This document shows positions 35,106 through 43,903 of a stretch of DNA of 62,559 nt, piece by piece (position 1 is the first letter of the stretch; every line of letters begins with the position of its first letter). Under the pieces are notes generated by a model. The model did no database searches and was not told the origin of the DNA. It saw only the letters and a list, made by a program, of their open reading frames with translations. Source of the stretch: Comamonadaceae bacterium (GTDB lineage: Bacteria > Pseudomonadota > Gammaproteobacteria > Burkholderiales > Burkholderiaceae_C); NCBI GenBank assembly GCA_013297925.1, contig JAAFJC010000011.1, positions 1-62,559 of the forward strand, read 5' to 3'. The position numbers and the translations under genes were made by a program.

Positions 35106-35272
35106 AAACTATCAAATTTATAGCTGTTTGCGCAATATTTATGCCGGCAACAGCAGTGTTTGCTCATGAGGGGCATGGTTTGACGGGCTCTCACTGGCAT
35201 ATGAGCGATGTCGCTGGCTTGGCTGCGCTGGGCGTGCTGATTGCCGTAGCCGTGTGGCTTTCCAAGAAGTGA
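35102..35272 (+). CDS. 56-residue His-rich exported membrane protein
   Basis: A short gene: signal peptide [20 protein letters not shown] with cleavage near VFA-H, then [13 protein letters not shown] with five histidines in thirteen residues, then one membrane helix ([16 protein letters not shown]) and SKK. It is coupled to the FmdE-like gene (ATGA overlap) and ends eight bases before ureB. The signal peptide is almost entirely a 39-bp repeat copy. The histidines suggest metal binding at the outer face of the inner membrane, perhaps handing metal to or from the FmdE-like protein; this is inference. I know no named homologue. Confidence 0.7.
   Translation: MKTIKFIAVCAIFMPATAVFAHEGHGLTGSHWHMSDVAGLAALGVLIAVAVWLSKK
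35110..35148 (+). repeat. 39-bp dispersed repeat, copy 9, forms a signal peptide
   Basis: Near-consensus forward copy: TATCAAATTTATAGCTGTTT at the left, ATGCCGGC at the right. Read as [14 protein letters not shown], residues 3-16 of the 56-residue protein. Confidence 0.88.
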
Positions 35273-35279
35273 GCGCCGT

Positions 35280-35585
35280 ATGACACCCGGTGAAATGCTC
35301 ATCGACGAAGGCTCGCATGAGCTCAATGTAGGGCGGCGCGCAATCACGCTGGTTGTGAAGAATGCCGGTGACCGCCCGATCCAAGTGGGCTCGCATTACC
35401 ACTTTGCGGAGACGAACACTGCGCTCAGCTTTGACCGCGCTGCTGCTCGCGGCATGCGCTTGAACATCGCTTCGGGCTTGGCTGTGCGCTTTGAGCCGGG
35501 GCAGCAGCGCACCGTCGAGCTCGTTGACTTCGCGGGTGATAGAAAAGTTTATGGCTTCAACGCCCAAGTACAGGGAGCGCTCTGA
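35280..35585 (+). CDS. ureB: Urease beta subunit
   Basis: 101 residues, the normal size for UreB. Marks: [19 protein letters not shown], the highly conserved [11 protein letters not shown], and [18 protein letters not shown]. Forms the (alpha-beta-gamma)3 urease with UreA and UreC in the cytoplasm. The stop overlaps the ureC start (TGATG at 35583-35587). It is normally adjacent to ureA; here two small exported-protein genes intervene. Confidence 0.97.
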   Translation: MTPGEMLIDEGSHELNVGRRAITLVVKNAGDRPIQVGSHYHFAETNTALSFDRAAARGMRLNIASGLAVRFEPGQQRTVELVDFAGDRKVYGFNAQVQGAL

Positions 35586-37303
35586 TGGCCACAATACAAA
35601 AACGTGCTTACGCTGAAATCTTCGGCCCTACAGTTGGGGACCGAGTTCGCCTCGCGGATACCGACCTCATCATCGAAGTCGAAAAAGACTTCACATTGCA
35701 AGCAGGCGGTTACGGCGAAGAAGTCAAATTCGGCGGCGGCAAGACGATCCGCGATGGCATGGCGCAAAGCCAACGCACACGAGCCGAAGGTGCAGTCGAT
35801 ACCGTGCTCACCAACGCCCTCATCGTCGATCATTGGGGCATCGTTAAAGCAGACATCGGCTTAAAAAACGGCCGCATCGTCGCCATCGGCAAAGCCGGCA
35901 ATCCCGACACGCAAAGCGGCGTGGACATCATCATCGGCCCCGGTACAGAAATCATCAGCGTTGAAGGCAATATCGTCACGCCCGGTGGCATTGATACTCA
36001 CATCCATTTCATCTGCCCGCAGCAAATTGAAGAAGCCCTGGCCAGCGGCGTAACCACCATGTTTGGCGGCGGCACGGGCCCCGCCACCGGCACACTAGCC
36101 ACCACCTGCACACCCGGCGCTTGGCATATCGAGCGCATGCTGCAAGCGGCTGATGCCTTCCCCATGAACCTCGGCTTTCTCGGCAAAGGCAATGCCTCAT
36201 TACCGCAGGGTTTGCTTGATCAGATCCACGCTGGCGCGATTGGCCTGAAGCTCCATGAAGACTGGGGCTCCACGCCCGCCGCGATCAGCAATTGCCTCGA
36301 TGTAGCCGAGCTGACTGATACCCAAATCTCGCTACACAGCGACACGCTCAATGAATCCGGCTTTGTGGAAGATACGCTGGCCGCCACCAAAGGCCGCACA
36401 CTCTGCGCCTTCCACGTCGAAGGCGCAGGCGGCGGCCATGCGCCCGACATCATGCGCTTGGTGGGCGAAGCCAATTTCCTGCCCAGCTCCACCAACCCCA
36501 CCATGCCCTACACCGTCAACACGCTCGACGAGCATGTGGACATGCTCATGGTCTGCCACCATCTCGATGCTTCGATTGCGGAAGACCTCGCCTTTGCCGA
36601 GAGCCGCATCCGCAAAGAAACCATTGCCGCTGAAGACATCCTGCATGATCTCGGCGCAATCAGCATGTTCAGCTCGGATTCACAAGCCATGGGCCGCGTC
36701 GGCGAAGTCATCACCCGTTGCTGGCAAACCGCGCACAAGATGAAGCAGCAGCGCGGCAAACTGCCGGGCGACACAGAGCGCAACGACAACGCCCGCGCCA
36801 AACGCTACATCGCCAAGCTCGGCATCAATCCCGCCATCTCCCACGGCATCAGCCATGAAGTGGGTAGCCTAGAAGTGGGCAAATGGGCCGATATCGTGAT
36901 CTGGAAACCCGCGTTCTTTGGCGTGAAGCCCGCCCTCATCTTGAAGGGCGGCAGCATCGCGATGGCCGCCATGGGCGACCCCAACGCCAGCATCCCCACC
37001 CCCCAGCCAGTTCACTACCGCCCCATGTTTGGCAGCTTTGGCCGCAGCCTGCACAAAAGCAGCCTCAGCTTCATCTCTCAAGCCGGCCATGCCGCAGGCG
37101 TGCACGAGCGCTACGGTTTGCAGAAAACCATCGGCGTCGTCAAAAACAACCGCAAGATCACCAAGCGCGATATGGTTCACAACCATTACCTGCCCAAAAT
37201 GGAAATCGACGCGCAAACCTACCAAGTCCGCGCCGACGGCCAACTCCTCACCTGCGAGCCCGCCAAGAGCCTGCCGATGGCGCAGCGGTATTTCCTCTTT
37301 TAA
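35585..37303 (+). CDS. ureC: Urease alpha subunit (catalytic)
   Basis: 572 residues carrying the dinuclear nickel site. Visible ligands: His139 and His141 (DTHIHF), the lysine that is carbamylated, Lys222 (GLKLHEDWG), His251 (SLHSDT), His277 (AFHVEG), Asp365 (SSDSQAMG), and the mobile-flap MVCHHLD with Cys324 and His325. Full length, no interruption. Between ureB (four-base coupling) and ureE (five-base gap). Confidence 0.98.
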   Translation: MATIQKRAYAEIFGPTVGDRVRLADTDLIIEVEKDFTLQAGGYGEEVKFGGGKTIRDGMAQSQRTRAEGAVDTVLTNALIVDHWGIVKADIGLKNGRIVAIGKAGNPDTQSGVDIIIGPGTEIISVEGNIVTPGGIDTHIHFICPQQIEEALASGVTTMFGGGTGPATGTLATTCTPGAWHIERMLQAADAFPMNLGFLGKGNASLPQGLLDQIHAGAIGLKLHEDWGSTPAAISNCLDVAELTDTQISLHSDTLNESGFVEDTLAATKGRTLCAFHVEGAGGGHAPDIMRLVGEANFLPSSTNPTMPYTVNTLDEHVDMLMVCHHLDASIAEDLAFAESRIRKETIAAEDILHDLGAISMFSSDSQAMGRVGEVITRCWQTAHKMKQQRGKLPGDTERNDNARAKRYIAKLGINPAISHGISHEVGSLEVGKWADIVIWKPAFFGVKPALILKGGSIAMAAMGDPNASIPTPQPVHYRPMFGSFGRSLHKSSLSFISQAGHAAGVHERYGLQKTIGVVKNNRKITKRDMVHNHYLPKMEIDAQTYQVRADGQLLTCEPAKSLPMAQRYFLF

Positions 37304-37307
37304 AAAA

Positions 37308-37910
37308 ATGATCACTGCTTCTAAACTCATGCCCCAAGGCGCGGGGCTCGCATCGGTTTTGCTCAAGCGCGCTCACACGGTAGAACTCGATTGGGATGTG
37401 CGGCAAAAAAGTCGCTTTGATTGCACTGACTCAGGTGGGCGACAGCTTGGTGTGTTTTTGCAGCGAGGCGTGGTCGTGCGCGGCGGGGATGTGTTGGTGG
37501 CGGAAGACGGCTCGCTGGTGCGCGTGATCGCATCTGGCCAGCCGGTGCTGCGGATTACGCATTGCACAGCGCACGGCTCGCCCTTTGATTTAACTCGCGC
37601 CGCGTATCACTTGGGCAATCGGCATGTGCCGATTGAGCTCAAACCTGATCATTTAAAGATTGAGCCGGATCATGTGCTGGCCGAGATGCTGCGCGCGATG
37701 CATTTGATCGTGAATGAGGTGACGCAATCGTTTGAGCCGGAAAACGGCGCCTACTCTTCGCATGGTGGGCATAGCCATAGCCACGATCATGACCACAGCC
37801 ACGCACCTGCGCCAACGGCCAACGCCAAACTCAGCGCCATTCCGATTGCAGCAGCGCCCGCCAAGCCGCATGTGCATGGGCCCGATTGCAACCATGGCCA
37901 TGCGCACTGA
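37308..37910 (+). CDS. ureE: Urease accessory nickel metallochaperone UreE
   Basis: 200 residues. The peptide-binding and metal-binding domains contain RAYHLGNRHVPIEL and DHVLAEML, both characteristic; the His in GNRH is the dimer-interface nickel ligand. The C-terminal ~50 residues are very His-rich (SHGGHSHSHDHDHSH, later HVHGPDCNHGHAH), a nickel reservoir that varies between species. It delivers nickel to UreG. The ATG at 37308 directly follows the ureC stop. The frame is open further upstream within ureC but that is not used. Confidence 0.95.
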   Translation: MITASKLMPQGAGLASVLLKRAHTVELDWDVRQKSRFDCTDSGGRQLGVFLQRGVVVRGGDVLVAEDGSLVRVIASGQPVLRITHCTAHGSPFDLTRAAYHLGNRHVPIELKPDHLKIEPDHVLAEMLRAMHLIVNEVTQSFEPENGAYSSHGGHSHSHDHDHSHAPAPTANAKLSAIPIAAAPAKPHVHGPDCNHGHAH

Positions 37911-37922
37911 GCAGCGCTAGCC

Positions 37923-38627
37923 ATGCGCCGCATCTTTGATTCACAGCCTCAAGCGCTGCCCGCCAGCAGCCTGCTACAACTGATCTGGCTCGCCTCACCT
38001 GCTTTGCCCATCGGTGGCTTTTCATACTCAGAAGGGCTAGAGGCCGGCATAGAATCTGCGCGAATAGCTCCTGATTCGATAGCAGATTGGCTGAAAGATC
38101 AATTGCATATCAGCTTGGCGCGTGGCGATCTAGCGGCACTGTGCAAAGCAGTCGCCGCGATTCGGCGCGATGATGTGCAGCGCGTGCAAGAACTCAACGC
38201 TTGGGTGCTGCAAACCCGCGAAACCTTAGAGCTGCGTCTGCAAACTGAGCAGATGGGGCGCTCCTTGGTGGAGTGGCTTAAAACGCAAGCCCCCGAGCTG
38301 GATGCCACAAACTGGTTGGGCGATCAAATTCCCACCTACCCCATCGCCTTCGCACTAGCCGCTGCTCCCACGCAAGCCAGCACCCGAGACATTGCCCTGG
38401 CCTTCACCTTCGGCTGGGCAGAAAACATGGTGCAAGCTGCGATCAAAGCCGTGCCGCTCGGCCAAACGGCCGGGCAGCGTATCTTGCAGCAATTGGCTGC
38501 GGAGATTCCCGCTGTGGTTGAAACCGCATTGCAACTCCCCGACAGCGAGCGGCAAGCTTTCACGCCAATGTTGGCCATTCTCTCGGCGCAGCATGAGACA
38601 CAGTATTCGAGGCTGTTTCGATCTTGA
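37923..38627 (+). CDS. ureF: Urease accessory protein UreF
   Basis: 234 residues. Marks: [18 protein letters not shown] near residue 25, [22 protein letters not shown], and the invariant end [14 protein letters not shown]. It binds UreD and modulates the UreG GTPase during nickel insertion. Residues ~41-53 ([14 protein letters not shown]) are encoded by a reverse copy of the 39-bp repeat right after YSEGLE, replacing a stretch that, as far as I remember the family, is of about the same length but different sequence. Whether this affects function is unknown. Confidence 0.95.
   Translation: MRRIFDSQPQALPASSLLQLIWLASPALPIGGFSYSEGLEAGIESARIAPDSIADWLKDQLHISLARGDLAALCKAVAAIRRDDVQRVQELNAWVLQTRETLELRLQTEQMGRSLVEWLKTQAPELDATNWLGDQIPTYPIAFALAAAPTQASTRDIALAFTFGWAENMVQAAIKAVPLGQTAGQRILQQLAAEIPAVVETALQLPDSERQAFTPMLAILSAQHETQYSRLFRS
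38043..38081 (-). repeat. 39-bp dispersed repeat, copy 10, inside ureF
   Basis: Reverse copy: GCCGGCATAGAATCTGCGCG at the left, GATTCGATA at the right, in frame in ureF as [13 protein letters not shown]. Same frame as copies 8 and 14. Confidence 0.85.
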
Positions 38628-38650
38628 CAGTACAAAACCAAATGCAAAGA

Positions 38651-38793
38651 CCGGACGCAGAAGACGCAAAGGTTACGCAGAAGGAATACCAAAAAGAAAT
38701 GCATCAGAGAAAGTTAATTCACAACAGATTTTTCTGTTTTTTCTTTGAATTTTTCTGCGTTTTCTGCGTAACCTTTGCGTCTTCTGCGTCCGG
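38651..38793. repeat. Perfect 32-bp inverted repeat between ureF and ureG
   Basis: The left arm 38651-38682 begins CCGGACGCAGAAGACGCAAA and ends GGTTACGCAGAA; the right arm 38762-38793 is its exact reverse complement, with 79 AT-rich bases between. The arms contain direct sub-repeats of the ACGCAGAA type. A transcript would fold into a very stable stem inside the ure operon. Degraded relatives lie near 10055-10105 and 50705-50755. Confidence 0.92.
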
Positions 38794-38824
38794 CTGTTAG
38801 TCTTCAATCTTTAGAAATCCAACC

Positions 38825-39484
38825 ATGTCCAACCTCCACCACATCAAAAACCGCACCAAGAAGCTTCCGCCACTACGCGTAGGTATCGGTGGCCCAGTCG
38901 GCTCAGGCAAGACGACGCTGCTAGAAATGCTCTGCAAAGCCATGCGCGAGAAATACGATCTCGTGGCGATCACAAACGATATCTACACGAAAGAAGACCA
39001 ACGCATCCTTACCGTGAGCGGCGCTTTGCCTGCGGAGCGCATCATGGGTGTGGAAACTGGCGGCTGCCCGCATACTGCGATTCGTGAAGATGCCTCGATC
39101 AACCTCGAAGCGATTGACCGCATGCTGGAACAATTCCCGAATGCGGATATCGTCTTCGTAGAAAGCGGCGGCGATAACCTTGCGGCCACCTTTAGCCCCG
39201 AACTGAGTGATCTCACGATTTACGTGATCGACGTGGCCGCGGGCGAAAAGATTCCGCGCAAAGGCGGCCCCGGTATCACCAAGAGCGATCTCTTTGTGAT
39301 CAACAAAATCGATCTCGCACCGCATGTGGGCGCGAATCTGGAAGTGATGGAAGCGGATACGAAACGCATGCGTCCATCGGCCAATCGCCCCTACGTGATG
39401 ACGAATCTCAAGACGCTGAGTGGTGTGAGCGACGTGGTGGCTTATATTGAGAAAAAAGGCTTGCTTGCTGGTATAAATACTTGA
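38825..39484 (+). CDS. ureG: Urease accessory GTPase UreG
   Basis: 219 residues. SIMIBI-class GTPase with P-loop [14 protein letters not shown], the nickel-binding CPH motif in [13 protein letters not shown], the Walker B-like [10 protein letters not shown], and the base-recognition motif NKIDLAP. It supplies GTP-dependent nickel insertion to the UreD-UreF-urease complex. The last codons (LLAGINT) run into a sequence resembling part of the 39-bp repeat (GGTATAAAT, 39470-39478). Separated from ureF by the 32-bp inverted repeat. Confidence 0.97.
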   Translation: MSNLHHIKNRTKKLPPLRVGIGGPVGSGKTTLLEMLCKAMREKYDLVAITNDIYTKEDQRILTVSGALPAERIMGVETGGCPHTAIREDASINLEAIDRMLEQFPNADIVFVESGGDNLAATFSPELSDLTIYVIDVAAGEKIPRKGGPGITKSDLFVINKIDLAPHVGANLEVMEADTKRMRPSANRPYVMTNLKTLSGVSDVVAYIEKKGLLAGINT

Positions 39485-39493
39485 TAGTTTGCT

Positions 39494-40492
39494 ATGAAAT
39501 TTATACCGCTGATCGAATACACCCGAGGCAATCTGCCCGAGATCGTGCATTCCGGGGCGATTGCAGTTGTTAACGCAAAAGGCCAATTGCTGCGCAGCGC
39601 AGGCGACGCGCAGGCTCTGAGCTTCACCCGCTCCACGCTCAAGCCGTTTCAAGCCTTGCCTTTCCTGCAAAGCGGTGGTTTGAAGCACTTCGGCTTTGAT
39701 CAAAAGCAAACCGCCCTCCTTTGTGCCAGCCACAACGGGGAAGATATGCATGTGGCGCAGGTCGATGACATGCTGCGCAAGGTCGGGCAACCCTACAAGG
39801 CTTTGCAATGCGGCTGCCATGTGCCGCTGCGCTTTTCTTATGGCGGCTTGAATGCGCCTGAAGGTTTGCAGTTTGACGAACGCCATAACAATTGCAGCGG
39901 CAAGCATGCAGGCTTTCTGGGCTATTGCGTGCAGCATGGTCATAGCCTCGCCAATTACCTCTCTCCAGAGCATCCATTACAGCAAGCCATTCACAAGAGT
40001 GTGATGCAAGCGACCAAAACAGATGCCACGCAACTCATCGCCGGCACAGACGGCTGTTCAGCGCCCAACTACGCCATGCCCCTGCACAATTTGGCGTATG
40101 CCTTTGCGCGGCTGGCCAGCGGCAAAGCCGATAGCGAGCTTGGCGAGCACTTCGCAGTGCTGCGAGATGCTTTTGTGGCACACCCCGAAATGATCTCCGG
40201 CACCGCCCGTAACGATCTCGCCTTCACGCAAGCAGGTCGAGGCGACTGGATCACCAAAATCGGCGCGGATGGCGTGCAAGTCATCGCGAGCATCTCTCGG
40301 CGCGAGGCTATCGCCATCAAAATGATCAGCGGCCATATGCCAGCGCTGTATGCCGCAGCTGTCGTGGCGATGGATCAACTAGGCTGGCTTGATGCTTCAC
40401 AACGAGAAGCACTTAAGGCTTGGGCGCCACAGCCTTTGCGCAATGCACGTGGTATTCAAACGGGTGAAATTCGCGCAGTGTTCGCCCTGTAA
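39494..40492 (+). CDS. Asparaginase, rhizobial/thermolabile type
   Basis: 332 residues of the asparaginase II family unrelated to E. coli AnsA/AnsB. Marks: RSTLKPFQALP (the SxxK serine-lysine pair), LLCASHNGE, and NNCSGKHAGFL with the second conserved Lys. It hydrolyses asparagine to aspartate and ammonia. It follows ureG by nine bases, and a second ammonia-releasing enzyme here fits a nitrogen-scavenging operon. The start MKFIPLIEY overlaps a GGTATAAAT/ATTTATACC inverted pair (39470-39507), so the first residues may be repeat-derived. Confidence 0.87.
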   Translation: MKFIPLIEYTRGNLPEIVHSGAIAVVNAKGQLLRSAGDAQALSFTRSTLKPFQALPFLQSGGLKHFGFDQKQTALLCASHNGEDMHVAQVDDMLRKVGQPYKALQCGCHVPLRFSYGGLNAPEGLQFDERHNNCSGKHAGFLGYCVQHGHSLANYLSPEHPLQQAIHKSVMQATKTDATQLIAGTDGCSAPNYAMPLHNLAYAFARLASGKADSELGEHFAVLRDAFVAHPEMISGTARNDLAFTQAGRGDWITKIGADGVQVIASISRREAIAIKMISGHMPALYAAAVVAMDQLGWLDASQREALKAWAPQPLRNARGIQTGEIRAVFAL

Positions 40493-40519
40493 AAATCGGT
40501 AGTTTCCCGTAGCAAAAGC

Positions 40520-40565
40520 CCTGAGCTGAGTCAGGCTGAATCAGTTTTGATTAGGCTAAATCAAA
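40520..40565. promoter_or_regulatory. Inverted repeats upstream of the acyl-CoA ligase gene
   Basis: Two inverted pairs lie in the 120-base gap: CCTGA/TCAGG near 40520-40535 and TTTGATT (40546-40552) / AATCAAA (40559-40565). The second could be an operator for a fatty-acid-responsive repressor; no T-run makes either a terminator. Weak evidence. Confidence 0.3.
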
Positions 40566-40612
40566 GCTTTTAGCGAGAATCCTGTCCCATAGCTTACAAG
40601 CTGGAGACATTG

Positions 40613-42361
40613 ATGGCTGATTCACAGATTTACGATACAAAACCTTGGGAGGCTGCTTACGGCAGTGCCATCGCCCGCGAATTGCCCGCAGCGCGTTACA
40701 CCAACCTCGCCCACATGGTGGCCAGCGCCTGCGAGCGCTATGCCAAGCAAACCGCTTACACAGCTGTCGTGCCCAACGGCATGAATGGTAGCTTGAGCTT
40801 CGCGCAAGTGGGTGAGCTGTCTGACGCGTTTGCGCTGTATCTGCGCGAAGTCTGTGGCTTGAAGCAAGGCGACCGCGTGGCCGTGCAACTCCCCAACGGC
40901 CTTGCCTACCCCGTGGTTGCGTTCGGCATTTTCAAAGCAGGCTGCGTGCTCGTCAACACCAACCCGCTCTACACACCCAGCGAGATGGCGCATCAGTTCA
41001 AAGATTCTGGCGCGCGCGTGCTGGTGATCGTGGATATGTTTGCCGACAAGCTGGCTGAAGTGATTCCGAAGACAACCATCGAGCGCGTCGTGCTCGCTGG
41101 CGTATCGGAAATGTTCCCCGCCATTCCCAATGTGATCGTGCGTGGCGTGCAGAAAGTGTGGAGCAAAGTACTGCCACCCATTCCCACCCTTCCACAAAAA
41201 ATTGAGCGCTTGGCGGCTGCCCTCGAAGCCGGTAAAGCCAAGAACGCTCCGGGCAAAACAAAAGCCTATTGGCAAAACTTGGCGTCTAGCGAAATCGTCG
41301 CTCTGCAATACACCGGCGGCACCACCGGCGTGAGCAAGGGCGCCATGCTCACGCATGCCAACATGCTGGCCAACGTCGATCAGGTGCTGGCCATGGGTAA
41401 ATCGCATATGGCGCAAGGCGAATGCGTGCTCACTGCGCTGCCGCTGTATCACATCTTCGCTTTTACGGCGAATTTGCTCTCCTTCATGGACATCGGTGGC
41501 CGCAATATCTTGATCCCCAGCCCGCGCCCTGTGCAAAATCTGCAACGCGCTTTGGAGAATTACCCCGTGACATGGATCACTGGCGTGAACACGCTGTTCA
41601 ACGGTTTGATGAACGAAGAATGGTTCACCGCCTTTCCTCCTAAGCATCTCAAAGCCGCGATTGCTGGCGGCACAGCGCTGCACCATGCCGTGGCCGAGCG
41701 CTGGCAAAAAATCACCGGCACTCGAATCGCCGAAGGCTTTGGCTTGACGGAATGCTCGCCCGTGGTGAGCTTCAATCCGTTGAGCGGAGTTGCAAAGGCT
41801 GACAGCATCGGCATCCCCGTGCCGGGCACAGACGTGCGCTTGGTCGATGATGCGGGCGTGCCCGTGGCGCAAGGCGAGCCGGGCGAGCTGATCGTGCGCG
41901 GCCCGCAAACCATGAAAGGCTATTGGCAGCGCCCCGATGAGACGGCGGCCATCATCAAAGACGGCTGGCTCTACACGGGCGATGTGGCCGTGATGGATGC
42001 GCAAGGCTATTTCAAGATCGTGGATCGCAAGAAAGATTTGGTGCTCGTCTCGGGCTTCAATGTCTATCCCAACGAAATTGAAGATGCGCTCGCCAAGATG
42101 GATGCGATTTTGGAAGCCGCCGTCGTCGGCATGCCCGATGCGAAATCAGGCGAAGCCGTGCGCGCCTATGTGGTGAAAAATCCAGATTACGTTGGCGAGC
42201 TCAGCAAAGAAGCCGTGCTCGCGCATTGCAAGACTTTGCTGACTGATTACAAAATCCCCAAATCCATCGTCTTTCGCGATGAGTTGCCGAAGTCGCCAGT
42301 TGGCAAGATTCTGCGCAAAGATTTGAAAGCCGAAGTCAAGGCTGAGTTCAATAAGAAATAA
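40613..42361 (+). CDS. fadD: Long-chain fatty acid--CoA ligase
   Basis: 582 residues, ANL superfamily. AMP/ATP-binding loop YTGGTTGVSKGAML, GFGLTECSPVVSFNP, the LYTGDVAVMD segment, and the C-terminal lysine in SPVGKILRKDLK. It activates fatty acids to acyl-CoA with ATP at the inner face of the membrane. The ATG at 40613 has GGAG seven bases upstream; a TTG one codon earlier is less likely. Length, GMNGSLSFAQVG N-terminus and PSEMAHQF are typical of FadD rather than medium-chain or aromatic ligases, but exact chain length is not readable. The following transporter gene is 11 bases away. Confidence 0.88.
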   Translation: MADSQIYDTKPWEAAYGSAIARELPAARYTNLAHMVASACERYAKQTAYTAVVPNGMNGSLSFAQVGELSDAFALYLREVCGLKQGDRVAVQLPNGLAYPVVAFGIFKAGCVLVNTNPLYTPSEMAHQFKDSGARVLVIVDMFADKLAEVIPKTTIERVVLAGVSEMFPAIPNVIVRGVQKVWSKVLPPIPTLPQKIERLAAALEAGKAKNAPGKTKAYWQNLASSEIVALQYTGGTTGVSKGAMLTHANMLANVDQVLAMGKSHMAQGECVLTALPLYHIFAFTANLLSFMDIGGRNILIPSPRPVQNLQRALENYPVTWITGVNTLFNGLMNEEWFTAFPPKHLKAAIAGGTALHHAVAERWQKITGTRIAEGFGLTECSPVVSFNPLSGVAKADSIGIPVPGTDVRLVDDAGVPVAQGEPGELIVRGPQTMKGYWQRPDETAAIIKDGWLYTGDVAVMDAQGYFKIVDRKKDLVLVSGFNVYPNEIEDALAKMDAILEAAVVGMPDAKSGEAVRAYVVKNPDYVGELSKEAVLAHCKTLLTDYKIPKSIVFRDELPKSPVGKILRKDLKAEVKAEFNKK

Positions 42362-42372
42362 GGAAGCACATC

Positions 42373-43281
42373 ATGTTGACCGAACTCGAAACCAAGCTGC
42401 TGGGCGTGATGATGATGGTGATCATGCTCGGCATGGGGGCATCACTCACATTCCGCGATTTTTTGATTGCATTTAAGAAGCCCAAGGGCGTGCTCGTGGG
42501 CATCGTTTGCCAATATGGCATCATGCCTTTTTTGGGCTACCTTCTGGCTGTGTTGCTTGGCTTGCCGCCCGCACTCGCCGTCGGCCTCATCCTCATGGGA
42601 TGCATGCCCGGCGGGACGACATCCAACATCTTCACCTACTTCAGCAAGGGTGCGTTGGCGCTGTCTATCATGATGACCAGCGTATCCACGCTCGTGGCAG
42701 TGGCCGCCGTGCCATCGCTGATTTCGTTTTACAGCAAGATGGCTGGCGTCACGGGTGAGTTTGCGATTCCCGCGGCCAACGTGGCGCAAGTGCTCGTGGT
42801 GCTGCTCGTGCCCACAGTGATCGGCATGATCTTGCGCAAAACCAATCCGAACGTGGGCGCCACGATCGAACTGATTGGCTCGATGCTCGGCATCTTCGTG
42901 ATCCTTTTCTTGGTGGTCTCATGGGTGCCGCGCAATTACCAATTGCTGCTTTCCACGCCTTGGTATGTGTTCTTCGCTGCGGTAGGCCTAGGGCTTTTCG
43001 GCATGCTTTTGGGCTATTGGCTCTCACGCATGCTCAAGCAAGACACGAATCGCTCTCGCACCATCAGCTTGGAAACCGGTATTCAAAACGGCCCGCTCGC
43101 CGTGCTGATCGTCACGCTCACCTTCCAAGGCGAAATGCAACAACAAGTCTTGCTGATCCCGGTGCTCTACAGTTTGTTCATCGTGCTCACCAGCTCCGCA
43201 ATCACCGTGTGGTATCGCAAGAACGCCACGCGCGAGGCGCTGGCTCGCGATTCCGCTAAGGTCAATATGGCCGCGGCTTGA
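42373..43281 (+). CDS. Bile acid:sodium symporter (BASS) family protein
   Basis: 302-residue inner-membrane protein with eight to ten hydrophobic segments. Family marks: MGCMPGGTTSNIFTYFSKG (the sodium-site crossover helix region) and SLETGIQNGPLAVLI. BASS proteins import organic anions with sodium, e.g. pantoate or pyruvate; no substrate is indicated. Eleven bases after fadD, so probably co-expressed with it. Convergent with yaeQ. Confidence 0.9.
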   Translation: MLTELETKLLGVMMMVIMLGMGASLTFRDFLIAFKKPKGVLVGIVCQYGIMPFLGYLLAVLLGLPPALAVGLILMGCMPGGTTSNIFTYFSKGALALSIMMTSVSTLVAVAAVPSLISFYSKMAGVTGEFAIPAANVAQVLVVLLVPTVIGMILRKTNPNVGATIELIGSMLGIFVILFLVVSWVPRNYQLLLSTPWYVFFAAVGLGLFGMLLGYWLSRMLKQDTNRSRTISLETGIQNGPLAVLIVTLTFQGEMQQQVLLIPVLYSLFIVLTSSAITVWYRKNATREALARDSAKVNMAAA

Positions 43282-43290
43282 TCTGCTGAA

Positions 43291-43851
43291 TTACAACAAC
43301 TTGGTGGGCTCCACGTCCACCGAGCCCTTCTCGCTGCTGAGCGAGAGCACGCCTTCTTGGATCGTGGCTTGTATTGTCATGCTGCGCTCAGCCAAGGTTT
43401 CTAAAGCTTTGGCCGCCACGCTATCGACCTGATACACGCTCAAATTGCGTGGCCGCGTAAGCTTGGTTTGAATGCCCTTCCACCACACAGGCGTGGCGTG
43501 ATTAAAGGCATACACATGCACTTCATCAGCCTTGCCGCAAGCCTTGATGATTGGCTTGTCTTCCGGCTGCCCCACTTCCACCCAGAGGCGAATCGCGCCA
43601 GTGAAATCCTTCAAAAACACATCGGCTTCATCGGGATCAGACATGCCCGCGCCGAATGCCAGCGTGCCATCGCCATTGCAAATGCTCTGCAACTTATACG
43701 CTTGCAGCGCAAACGCCACCAGCCGAATCATCATCCGCTCATCCGTCTCGCTCGGATGCCGAGCCAGCGTGAGCGCATGATCCGCATAGTAGCTATGGTC
43801 AATATCCGCGATCTGGATGTTGGCTTTGTAGATGGTGGATTTGAGCGCCAT
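43291..43851 (-). CDS. yaeQ: YaeQ-family protein
   Basis: 186 residues starting MALKSTIYKANIQIADID, with ERMMIRLVAFALQA, DVFLKDFTGAIRLWVEVG and the Pro/Trp segment HATPVWWKGIQTKL, all typical of YaeQ, a restriction-endonuclease-like fold protein of unproven function found throughout proteobacteria. Cytoplasmic. It is downstream of tRNA-Ser on the same strand, with a terminator between them. Confidence 0.92.
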   Translation of the reverse strand: MALKSTIYKANIQIADIDHSYYADHALTLARHPSETDERMMIRLVAFALQAYKLQSICNGDGTLAFGAGMSDPDEADVFLKDFTGAIRLWVEVGQPEDKPIIKACGKADEVHVYAFNHATPVWWKGIQTKLTRPRNLSVYQVDSVAAKALETLAERSMTIQATIQEGVLSLSSEKGSVDVEPTKLL

Positions 43852-43868
43852 GCTTGAATTCTGGAAAA

Positions 43869-43898
43869 TAAAAAAAGCTCCACGTAGGGAGCTTTTTG
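43869..43898 (-). terminator. Terminator after tRNA-Ser
   Basis: Read on the minus strand, AAAAAGCTCC, a short loop, then GGAGCTTTTTTATTTT. A strong stem with a T-run a few bases past the tRNA-Ser end; symmetric enough to act from both sides. Confidence 0.85.
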
Positions 43899-43903
43899 CT
43901 AAC

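Noticed and set aside
39470-39507. GGTATAAAT...ATTTATACC between ureG and the asparaginase gene as a full 39-bp copy
   Set aside because: It contains fragments resembling the repeat but in a rearranged order and without the GCCGGC end; kept only as a comment.
38921-39973. A 350-residue frame antisense to ureG and the asparaginase gene
   Set aside because: It spans two well-supported genes and has no motif.
40622-42004. A 460-residue frame antisense to the acyl-CoA ligase gene
   Set aside because: His/Arg-rich, no motif, fully opposite a clear FadD; a typical shadow frame of GC-rich DNA.
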